From Clostridia bacterium (GTDB lineage: Bacteria; Bacillota; Clostridia; Oscillospirales; CAG-272), in NCBI GenBank assembly GCA_900769475.1, contig CAAGGQ010000047.1, positions 1 to 7,517 on the forward strand: a stretch of DNA of 7,517 nucleotides, written 5' to 3'. Below, one piece after another: positions 1 through 5,967 of the stretch. Numbering within the stretch: position 1 is the stretch's first letter; every line of letters begins with the position of its first letter. Below the pieces are notes generated by a model that worked only from the letters and a program-made list of their open reading frames with translations, was not told the origin of the DNA and did no database searches. The position numbers were made by a program, and so were the translations under genes.

Positions 1-22
1 AAAAAAGGTCTTCCTTTTTCAT
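1..22 (-). CDS. Start of a gene downstream of the ECF sigma factor (partial; likely its anti-sigma or membrane partner)
   Basis: Only the first seven codons, MKKEDLF, are in the window; the gene runs off the left edge. The ATG (22 to 20) overlaps the TGA stop of the sigma factor in an ATGA arrangement. A strong AAAGGAGG ribosome binding site lies inside the sigma gene's 3' end (plus-strand 33-40), ten bases before the ATG. This is the layout expected of a translationally coupled partner. In clostridial ECF operons that position is commonly taken by an anti-sigma factor or a membrane protein such as the DUF4179 type. That identity is inference from position; seven residues cannot show it. That a gene starts here is well supported by the ribosome binding site and the overlap. 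Confidence 0.6.
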
Positions 23-579
23 ACGGTAAAATCCTCCTTTTCTAAATGATTCTTTAGCTTCTTTCGGGTGCGGGAGAGAATGAGCCGCACGTGATCGGGC
101 TTGAGGTGATAGCGCTTGGCGATCTCCTCGGTGCTCTCGGTATAAAAGTAGCGTCGCAAAAATACGTTGCAATCCCGCTCGGGCAGGGCACGCAAAAAGG
201 CCTGAATGCATTGCTTCAGCTCCTCGCCGCGGTACTCGGCCTCGGGGGTGTTGTTGGCCGGAAGACAGGCCTCCAGCTCCTCCAGCGCCAGCTCCACGGC
301 AGAGCCTCCGCGCTTTTGCGCGCTCTGTCTGCGGTAGCGGTCAAAGGCCAGGTTGCGGGTGATCTTGGCAAGAAACTCCTTGAGCAGCGTGGGGGTCTTG
401 GGCGGAATGGAGTTCCAGGTGCGGAGCCAGGTATCGTTTACACATTCCTCGGCGTCCTGCCGGCTTCCCAGGATCCTTTGGGCAATGCTCAGGCAGTAGC
501 TGCCGTATTTTTGGGAAGTCTGTTCTATGGCGCTTTCGTCTCTGGATAGATACAACGCCACGATCTTGCGGTCGTCCAT
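19..579 (-). CDS. ECF-family (sigma-70 group 4) RNA polymerase sigma factor
   Basis: Alternative sigma factor that would direct core RNA polymerase to a small set of promoters. At 186 residues it has the usual ECF two-domain size. Region 2 spans about residues 8-85 and contains the core-binding stretch DAEECVNDTWLRTW (42-55) followed by FLAKITRNLAFDRYRR. A variable linker follows (about 86-120). Region 4 has the ALPERDCNVFLRRYF helix and a helix-turn-helix, TEEIAKRYHLKPDHVRLILSRTRKKL, near the C-terminus. The ATG at 579 is chosen because AAAGGAG (plus-strand 587-593) lies seven bases before it; an in-frame GTG at 585 would be only one base from that site. The stop overlaps the next gene (ATGA), so the two are probably co-translated. 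A candidate ECF-type promoter upstream suggests autoregulation. The signal and regulon are unknown. The gene is divergent from the sugar enzymes, so no functional link is implied. Confidence 0.93.
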   Translation of the reverse strand: MDDRKIVALYLSRDESAIEQTSQKYGSYCLSIAQRILGSRQDAEECVNDTWLRTWNSIPPKTPTLLKEFLAKITRNLAFDRYRRQSAQKRGGSAVELALEELEACLPANNTPEAEYRGEELKQCIQAFLRALPERDCNVFLRRYFYTESTEEIAKRYHLKPDHVRLILSRTRKKLKNHLEKEDFTV

Positions 580-625
580 TTTCACACTCCTTTCGGGTCG
601 GGAATTTTTGGGTCACGGTGTGGGA

Positions 626-640
626 ATGAGGGTCCCTCAT
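626..640. repeat. 15-base hyphenated palindrome in the leader of the sigma-factor unit
   Basis: ATGAGGG-T-CCCTCAT is a perfect inverted repeat with 7-base arms and a one-base centre. It lies five bases downstream of the candidate -10 element of the minus-strand promoter, so it overlaps the expected transcription start. A one-base loop is too tight for a normal RNA hairpin, although a shorter stem would be possible. A protein-binding operator is therefore the more natural reading. The palindrome is seen directly; its role is inferred. Confidence 0.45.
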
Positions 641-645
641 CTATC

Positions 646-673
646 ATAACGCAAAACGGAGGAAAATGTATCA
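646..673 (-). promoter_or_regulatory. Candidate ECF-type (autoregulatory) promoter of the sigma-factor gene
   Basis: Read on the minus strand, TGATAC (673 to 668) is followed after 16 bases by CGTTAT (651 to 646). This resembles ECF promoters, which often have a TGAAAC-like -35 and a CGT-containing -10 about 16-17 bases apart, and ECF genes frequently transcribe themselves. A sigma-A reading is possible (TTGATA, then TATGAT), but its spacer would be 20 bases, which is too long. The leader to the ATG would be about 60 bases. The match is by eye and could be coincidence in AT-rich sequence. Confidence 0.4.
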
Positions 674-699
674 AGGATTTGAAAATTTTTTTGTTTTTC

Positions 700-728
700 T
701 TGACTTTTTTTTCCTCATATGGTATGAT
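700..728 (+). promoter_or_regulatory. Sigma-A promoter for the DUF3006-like/GH116/GH94 unit
   Basis: TTGACT (700-705) and TATGAT (723-728) are each one base off consensus and separated by the ideal 17 bases. A TGG immediately before the -10 (720-722) provides an extended -10, and a T-rich tract (686-712) surrounds the -35. Transcription should begin near 735, giving a leader of about 98 bases before the ATG at 833. The inverted repeat TCATA-TGG-TATGA (715-727) overlaps the -10 and could be a weak operator. The leader contains an unused AAGGAGG (739-745), an 8-base GCCCGGGC palindrome (750-757) and a direct repeat ACGGCGGC (773-780 and 788-795). No recognised riboswitch or terminator is seen. 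Confidence 0.7.
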
Positions 729-832
729 TGGAGCAAATAAGGAGGCTCTGCCCGGGCTCATAACCGATTCTAACGGCGGCCATCTCTACGGCGGCAACGT
801 GAAATTATCTTATGAATACTAAGGAGAAACCT

Positions 833-1000
833 ATGGAAAAGCAATATTACACTGTGGCGCGCATCGAGGGAGAATACGCCTACCTGCGTCCCGACCGTGG
901 CGGCGAGGATCTTTTTATTGCTATGGCACTTCTGCCCTCCGGAGTGGACGAGGGCGATCGACTGGAGTACGATTTTCCCAACTACACCATTCTGAGATAA
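833..1000 (+). CDS. Small DUF3006-like protein
   Basis: A 55-residue acidic protein with no signal peptide or membrane segment. Its layout, YYTVARIEGEYAYL followed by MALLPSGVDEGDRLEYDF, resembles the DUF3006 family. That family typically shows an xVDRIEGDxAVL start and a central LPxGVxEGDxL turn in a small beta-rich fold of unknown function. The usual charged C-terminal tail is short here. The ATG at 833 is preferred because AAGGAG (821-826) sits six bases before it; an in-frame ATG at 812 would add seven residues but has no ribosome binding site. The gene is the first of its transcription unit, 16 bases ahead of GH116, so it is probably co-transcribed and perhaps coupled with it. Family assignment is by motif recognition only; the role next to glycosidases is unknown. 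Confidence 0.75.
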   Translation: MEKQYYTVARIEGEYAYLRPDRGGEDLFIAMALLPSGVDEGDRLEYDFPNYTILR

Positions 1001-1016
1001 TACGGAGGATCTTCTC

Positions 1017-3545
1017 ATGATCTATCAAGGAAACAAGCAGACCTGCATTTCCTTTCCCATCGGCGGTATTGGAAGCGGCTCCATCGGTCTTGCCGGCAAC
1101 GGCAGGCTGGTGGATTGGGAGATCTTCAACCGCCCGAGCAAGGGAAGCATCAACGGCTACTCTCACTTTGCCGTGCGGGCAAAGCTTCCCGATGGCCGCG
1201 TGATCGCCAAGATCCTCAACGGGGATCTGACCGGAAACTACATGGGACAGTACGAAAAAAAGACCTTCCACGGCTATGGCTTTGGTCCTGCCTGCGAGAC
1301 CATGTGCGGATATCCCCATTTCGCAGAGTGCAGCTTCCGCGGAGAATTTCCCGTGGCTGAGTTGACCTTTACCGATCCGGATTTTCCCGCCGTGGTGATC
1401 CTGCGGGCCTTCAACCCCATGATTCCTCACGATGCCGAGAATTCCGGTCTGCCCGCGGCCTTTTTTGAGGTGGAATTTTGTAACACCTCCGAGGAGAACA
1501 TCGAATTTTGCGCCGCCTTCTCGGTGGCCAACCCCTTTTGCCCCGGTCGCAACGAAGCCCTGGACACGGGGGTAACCCTTTGGAGTGGGGAAGCGAAGGA
1601 CAGCCTTTCCTACGGGGATCTGACGGTGCTCTCGGAGGGCGAGGGCGTTGCCGTCCAGCCCTATTGGTATCGCGGCGGCTGGCAGGATGCCCCCGTGATC
1701 TTTTGGAATGAGTTTTCCTCCGGTGCACCTCTGAAGTACAGAATCTACGATACCGAGGGCAAAAAGGACGCCTGCTCGGTGACTAATACCCTGACTCTGG
1801 CTCCTGGGGAGGGCAAGACGGCCAAGTTTTTGCTGACCTGGAATGTTCCCAACTGTTACAAATACTGGGGCAGTAAGGAATCCCTGGAGGAAAAGCAGAA
1901 CAAGCGCTGGGTCAACTACTACGCTACCGTGTTTGCCGATTCCCGAGCGTCGGCCGACTACTGTATGAAGCATTGGGATTCCCTCAAGAAACGGACCCTT
2001 CGCTTCCGCAACGCCCTTTACGCTACCACCCTGGACGAGAGGATCCTGGATCGCATCGTTTCCAATCTGGCGGTGCTGAAGAGTTCCACCGTTTTGCGCC
2101 TGCCAGACGGCTCCTTCTACGGCTGGGAGGGCGTGCATGAGGAGGAGGGCTCCTGTGAGGGCACCTGCCAGCACGTTTGGAACTATGCTTACGCCCTTTG
2201 CTTCCTGTTCCCCGAATTGGAGAGATCCATTCGAGATCTGGAATTGACCTATAGCACCTCCCCCGAGGGGAAGATGGATTTCCGCTTTGCTCTGCCCCCG
2301 GGGGCTCCCCGTCGGGACAGCCACGCCTGCGTGGACGGACAGATGGGAACCGTTATCAAGATCTACCGCGATTGGAAGATCACCGGGGACGGTGAATGGA
2401 TCCGGGCGAATTGGCAAACCATCAAAAAGATCATTTCCTTTGCCTGGAGTGAGGCCAATCCCCATGCCTGGGATCGGGATCGGGACGGCGTTTTGGAAGG
2501 TCGTCAGCATCACACCCTGGATATGGAGCTCTTTGGCCCTTCCTCCTGGCTTCAAGGCTTCTATCTCGGTGCTCTGAAGGCAGGAGCCGAAATGGCGGAA
2601 TTCGTCGGCGATGCCGACGCCAAAGCCGAATATACCGATTTGTTCGAAAAAGGATATACGTGGACGAAAGAAAATCTCTTCAACGGAAGTTATTTTGTTC
2701 AGAAGGTTGATCTTACCGATCGGGCGCGGGTAGCGCACTTTGGATGCGAGGATACTTACTGGAACGAGGAAACCGGGCAGATCAAGTATCAAATCGGGGA
2801 GGGCTCCTCCATTGACCAGCTCTGTGCCCAATGGCACGCCGATCTGTGCGGACTGGGAGATCTCTTTGATGCCACCCAGGTGCAGATCGCGCTCCCGCAT
2901 CTTTTCAAAAACAACTTTAAGGAATCCATGCGTGGATTCACCAATCCCTGGCGGATCTTTTCCCTCAACGATGAGGGGGGCGCGGTGATCTGCGATTACC
3001 CCGAGGGGGTAGAAAAGCCGTCCATCCCGGTTCCTTATTGCGAGGAGACCATGACGGGCTTTGAATACCAAATGGCGGGATTGCTCATCTCCCGTGGCTT
3101 TGTTGAGGAGGGCAAAAAATTGGTCTATGCCCTTCACGAGCGCTTCAACGGCGAGCGCCGCAATCCCTGGAACGAGTTTGAGTGCGGAAGCAACTACGCC
3201 AGAAGCATGGCGTCCTTTGCGCTGTTACCCATCTTTGCGGGATTCTCCTTTGATCTGCCTAATAAGACCCTGGGCTTTGCTCCTGTGGTGGTCGGGGATT
3301 ACACCACCTTCTGGAGCGTGGGGGAGGCCTTTGGAACCTTCTCTATAACCGATCGAGCGGCCACGCTGTCCCTGTGTGAGGGAACGCTTCTGTTGCAAAC
3401 ATTCCGCTTGCCTGCCCATCGGCAGGTGCAGGCGTTGCGGTTGGACGGTGAGCCTGTGACCTTTGTGTGGAAGGATGGCGTTCTGTCCTTTGAGGAGCAC
3501 CGTCTGGCGGTGTCTGCCGAGATCCGGTTTGCCCCCACGGTTTGA
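1017..3545 (+). CDS. GH116-type beta-glycosidase (GBA2-like, N-terminal GH116 domain plus DUF608 catalytic domain)
   Basis: Cytoplasmic retaining beta-glycosidase of the family that includes animal non-lysosomal glucosylceramidase GBA2 and prokaryotic beta-glucosidases, beta-xylosidases and related enzymes. The 842 residues lack a signal peptide. The N-terminal beta-sandwich (about 5-300) opens with FPIGGIGSGSIGLAGNGRLVDWEIFNRP, shown here as FPIGGIGSGSIGLAGNGR then LVDWEIFNRP, the hallmark of the family. The (alpha/alpha)6 barrel (about 320-770) carries WEG (370-372), HVWNY (386-390), DGQMGTVIKIYRDW, TLDMELFGPSSW and RNPWNEFECG (715-724). D502 in T-L-D matches the known T-x-D acid/base; E371 is my best candidate nucleophile, with E375-E377 or E381 as alternatives. 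A short beta-rich tail follows. GGAGG (1004-1008) lies eight bases before the ATG. The gene sits between the DUF3006-like gene and GH94 on one likely transcript. Family is secure; substrate (glucoside, xyloside or other) is not predictable. Confidence 0.92.
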   Translation: MIYQGNKQTCISFPIGGIGSGSIGLAGNGRLVDWEIFNRPSKGSINGYSHFAVRAKLPDGRVIAKILNGDLTGNYMGQYEKKTFHGYGFGPACETMCGYPHFAECSFRGEFPVAELTFTDPDFPAVVILRAFNPMIPHDAENSGLPAAFFEVEFCNTSEENIEFCAAFSVANPFCPGRNEALDTGVTLWSGEAKDSLSYGDLTVLSEGEGVAVQPYWYRGGWQDAPVIFWNEFSSGAPLKYRIYDTEGKKDACSVTNTLTLAPGEGKTAKFLLTWNVPNCYKYWGSKESLEEKQNKRWVNYYATVFADSRASADYCMKHWDSLKKRTLRFRNALYATTLDERILDRIVSNLAVLKSSTVLRLPDGSFYGWEGVHEEEGSCEGTCQHVWNYAYALCFLFPELERSIRDLELTYSTSPEGKMDFRFALPPGAPRRDSHACVDGQMGTVIKIYRDWKITGDGEWIRANWQTIKKIISFAWSEANPHAWDRDRDGVLEGRQHHTLDMELFGPSSWLQGFYLGALKAGAEMAEFVGDADAKAEYTDLFEKGYTWTKENLFNGSYFVQKVDLTDRARVAHFGCEDTYWNEETGQIKYQIGEGSSIDQLCAQWHADLCGLGDLFDATQVQIALPHLFKNNFKESMRGFTNPWRIFSLNDEGGAVICDYPEGVEKPSIPVPYCEETMTGFEYQMAGLLISRGFVEEGKKLVYALHERFNGERRNPWNEFECGSNYARSMASFALLPIFAGFSFDLPNKTLGFAPVVVGDYTTFWSVGEAFGTFSITDRAATLSLCEGTLLLQTFRLPAHRQVQALRLDGEPVTFVWKDGVLSFEEHRLAVSAEIRFAPTV

Positions 3546-3591
3546 TTTTACAGATTTTTTCATTGAACAAGCACATATGAGGAGAAGCACT

Positions 3592-5853
3592 ATGGAAAAG
3601 CAATATGGCTACTATTTGGAAAACGGCGTGGATTTTTGCATCCATACCGCCGATATTCCGAGAAACTGGTACAACTATTTTTGGAACGATCGTTATGTTA
3701 CCTTTACCTCCCAGACCTGCGCGGGCTCTAGCTTTTTGCAGGACGATATGGGGAATCGCCTGAAGCTGGTGGATGACCGTGGCTTCTTCCTGATGGAGGA
3801 CGATTCCTCCTGGGGCATTGGCGGTCTGCCCGTGAATGAAGCGCGGGACGACTACCGCTGTATTCACCGCCGGGGTGCTAGCGATCTCTATACCGAAAAG
3901 AACGGGATCCTCTCCACGGTCAGCATTTTTACCCCCCGTACCCTTGCCTGTGAGCTGTGGCGCGTCCGCCTGGAGAACAAGAGCGATCAGCACAGATCTC
4001 TTACGGTGCTCGCTTTTTGCAACAGCCAGCTGGACGGAAAGTACTCCCGCCAGGGCTACAACACCACGGCCAACCACTTTTGTGAGGAGAGCAGCTGTCT
4101 CTATTTTGCCAAGCGCGCCGCCTTTGCCGGACAGACCCGGGTGGCCTACGGCTTCCTTTCAGTGGACGGCACTTGTAATGGATACGCGGGAGCGTACAAC
4201 GCCATCGTTGGCCCCTACGGCTCCTTCTCCCATCCCGTCATTCTGGAAAAGGGTGGCTGTAACAACACGGTGGGCTGTGGCGAGAAGCTGGCCTACGCCA
4301 TGGAAAAGAAGCTGACCCTTGCCCCCGGCGAAACCAAGGACGTGGTCTTTATTGCCGGCATTGCCTTCTCCCCGGAGGAGATGAAGGAGATGAAGGAGAA
4401 GTACGCCACTCCCGCCTTCTTTGAGAGCGAGATGCAGGCGGTGCTGGAGAAGTTTGAGCAAGAGGTGGCCATGGTGAACATCCATACCCCCGACGAAATG
4501 CTCAACAGCATGTTTGCCTGGCTCAAGCATCAGTCCAATCTGGGCTCCCGTTGGGCCCGTGTTCGTCACAACGGCTATCGGGATATGAGCAGTGATACCG
4601 ATTGCTTTGCCTGCGTCAATCCCGAATTGGCTCTGGAGCGTTTTGTGCGGATCCTTTCCTATCAGTACTCCAATGGCTACGCCCCCAGAACCTTTATCGA
4701 CGGTCAGATCCGCCCCAACAACTTCTCCGATAACACGGTTTGGATGCACTTTACCGCTTCTTCGATTTTGAAGGAGCTGGGAAGAAAAGAGATCCTGGAT
4801 ATGGAGATCCCCTACAACGACGGTAGCGTGGGCACCATGTACGAGCATCTGTTCCGCTCGGTGGATTACCTGTATCATTTCCGCGGCCTTCACGATCTGA
4901 TCAAGATCTGGGGCGGCGACTGGAACGATTGCATGGATCAAGTTGGTATGGAAGGGAAGGGCGTTTCGGTATGGCTCAGCATTGCCTGGTACCGCGCCAA
5001 CGCCTATTTTGCCGAGATTGCCGAGATCTACGGACGTCCCGAGGATGCCGCCCTTGCCAGAGCGCGGGGCGAGGAGATGCGTGCCATCATTGAGAAATGG
5101 GGCTGGGACGGCGAATACTACCTGGATGCCTACAATGACAACGACGTTAAGATTGGCTCCCACGAGTGCGAGGAAGGAAAGATCTTCCTCATCCCCCAGA
5201 TCTGGTCGGTGCTCTCCGGCGTTTCCACGGGGGGCAGAGAGATTGCCGCCATGAACGCGGTGGAAAAGTATCTTACCGATCCCCTGGGAACCCTGGTTTC
5301 CGCGCCCGCCTATACCAAATACGATCCCGGCATTGGCACGTTGACTATCAAATATCCCGGGATCCACGAGAACGGCGGCGTGTATTTACACACCATTGCC
5401 TGGAAGATCGCGGCCGACGCCATGCAGAAGCGAGCCGACCGCGTGGAGGCCGACATTGAGACCATCCTGCCCTTCCGCAACAAGATCGTGAACGGCAGAG
5501 CTGAGCCCTATATTATGTGCAACTCCTATTTTGGAAAGCAGACCGGCTACCGTTACGGTACTCCCGGGCAGAGCTGGCGTACCGCCGCAGGGCAGTGGTT
5601 CCAAAAGGCTCTGGTCAATTACGTCTTTGGCCTTCAGCCCGAAATGGAGGGTCTGCGCATTGATCCCTGCCTGCCTCCTTCTTGGAAGACCGCGTCCATC
5701 GATAAGGTCTTCCGCACCGCCACCTACCACATCTCCTACGAGAACCACGGAACGGCGATCCGAAAGATCCTGGTGAACGGAAAAGAAATTACGGGGAATA
5801 TTCTTCCTCTCGTGGAGGGAGAGGCCGAGGTGCTGGTCATTACGGGAGAATGA
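3592..5853 (+). CDS. GH94 family glycoside phosphorylase (cellobiose/chitobiose phosphorylase-like)
   Basis: Inverting phosphorylase expected to split a beta-linked disaccharide or short oligosaccharide with phosphate, giving an alpha-sugar 1-phosphate and saving ATP. It has 753 residues, somewhat shorter than typical cellobiose phosphorylases (a little over 800), and no signal peptide. An N-terminal beta-sandwich (about 1-280, with FWNDRYVTFTSQTCAGSSF) leads into an (alpha/alpha)6 barrel. Barrel motifs are NGYRDMSSD (327-335), WGGDWNDCMD with the general-acid aspartate in the DWND element (443-446, probably D443), HENGGVYLHTIAW (592-604, phosphate-binding region) and SWRTAAGQW (661-669). The ATG at 3592 follows GAGGAG (3579-3584) by seven bases. 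In-frame extensions upstream overlap GH116 and look non-coding; ATG 3577 would add only five residues. It follows GH116 by 46 bases with no terminator. The exact substrate (gluco-, GlcNAc- or other beta-linkage) cannot be read from these motifs. Confidence 0.92.
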   Translation: MEKQYGYYLENGVDFCIHTADIPRNWYNYFWNDRYVTFTSQTCAGSSFLQDDMGNRLKLVDDRGFFLMEDDSSWGIGGLPVNEARDDYRCIHRRGASDLYTEKNGILSTVSIFTPRTLACELWRVRLENKSDQHRSLTVLAFCNSQLDGKYSRQGYNTTANHFCEESSCLYFAKRAAFAGQTRVAYGFLSVDGTCNGYAGAYNAIVGPYGSFSHPVILEKGGCNNTVGCGEKLAYAMEKKLTLAPGETKDVVFIAGIAFSPEEMKEMKEKYATPAFFESEMQAVLEKFEQEVAMVNIHTPDEMLNSMFAWLKHQSNLGSRWARVRHNGYRDMSSDTDCFACVNPELALERFVRILSYQYSNGYAPRTFIDGQIRPNNFSDNTVWMHFTASSILKELGRKEILDMEIPYNDGSVGTMYEHLFRSVDYLYHFRGLHDLIKIWGGDWNDCMDQVGMEGKGVSVWLSIAWYRANAYFAEIAEIYGRPEDAALARARGEEMRAIIEKWGWDGEYYLDAYNDNDVKIGSHECEEGKIFLIPQIWSVLSGVSTGGREIAAMNAVEKYLTDPLGTLVSAPAYTKYDPGIGTLTIKYPGIHENGGVYLHTIAWKIAADAMQKRADRVEADIETILPFRNKIVNGRAEPYIMCNSYFGKQTGYRYGTPGQSWRTAAGQWFQKALVNYVFGLQPEMEGLRIDPCLPPSWKTASIDKVFRTATYHISYENHGTAIRKILVNGKEITGNILPLVEGEAEVLVITGE

Positions 5854-5875
5854 TCCCACGTTTGCACGGTGCTTC

Positions 5876-5904
5876 TTGACAAGCCCGCGCGTTCATGCTA
5901 TAAT
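5876..5904 (+). promoter_or_regulatory. Perfect-consensus sigma-A promoter for the GH2 gene
   Basis: TTGACA (5876-5881) and TATAAT (5899-5904) both match consensus exactly, with the ideal 17-base spacer and an extended -10 TGC (5896-5898). Transcription should start around 5911, leaving a leader of about 57 bases to the GH2 ATG. A promoter this strong normally needs repression, which fits the palindrome immediately downstream. No clear terminator separates GH94 from it, so GH2 may also receive read-through from the upstream unit. Confidence 0.88.
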
Positions 5905-5909
5905 AACAC

Positions 5910-5925
5910 GTAGATCAAGATCTAC
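5910..5925. promoter_or_regulatory. 16-base palindrome at the GH2 transcription start, probable operator
   Basis: GTAGATC-AA-GATCTAC has perfect 7-base arms around a two-base centre. It begins six bases after the TATAAT box and covers the expected start site. A dimeric repressor bound here would block polymerase at the consensus promoter. It lacks the central CG typical of LacI-family operators and of CcpA cre sites, so the regulator class cannot be named; TetR, MarR or GntR types are possible. No regulator gene is in the window. Confidence 0.6.
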
Positions 5926-5967
5926 ATTACGGTACAAGGAACCGATTTTCCGGAAAGGAACAGAACC

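Noticed and set aside
799..822. Possible leader peptide GTG AAA TTA TCT TAT GAA TAC TAA
   Set aside because: Only seven residues, no ribosome binding site, no regulatory codon run such as repeated amino acids, and no attenuator hairpin downstream.
812..832. Earlier in-frame ATG for the DUF3006-like protein
   Set aside because: No ribosome binding site precedes it, and the AAGGAG used by the ATG at 833 lies inside this stretch.
921..3137. A 738-codon open frame on the minus strand, antisense to GH116
   Set aside because: It is a shadow of the GH116 codon usage: composition is low-complexity and rich in G, V, H and I, no ribosome binding site is seen, and it resembles no protein family, while the plus strand is unmistakably GH116.
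3463..3591. A 43-residue N-terminal extension of GH94 starting at 3463
   Set aside because: It overlaps the end of GH116 in another frame and lacks homology and a ribosome binding site; GAGGAG directly before 3592 and the MEKQYGYYLENG start fit the family.
3546..3591. Possible terminator between GH116 and GH94 (short T-run at 3555-3560)
   Set aside because: No GC-rich stem precedes the T-run, so read-through into GH94 is expected.
4159..5367. A 402-codon minus-strand frame opposite GH94
   Set aside because: Same shadow pattern opposite a clear GH94 gene, with no recognisable domain or start signal.
5854..5875. Possible terminator after GH94 (GCAC-G-GTGC)
   Set aside because: The four-base arms around a one-base loop cannot form a stable hairpin, and no T-run follows.
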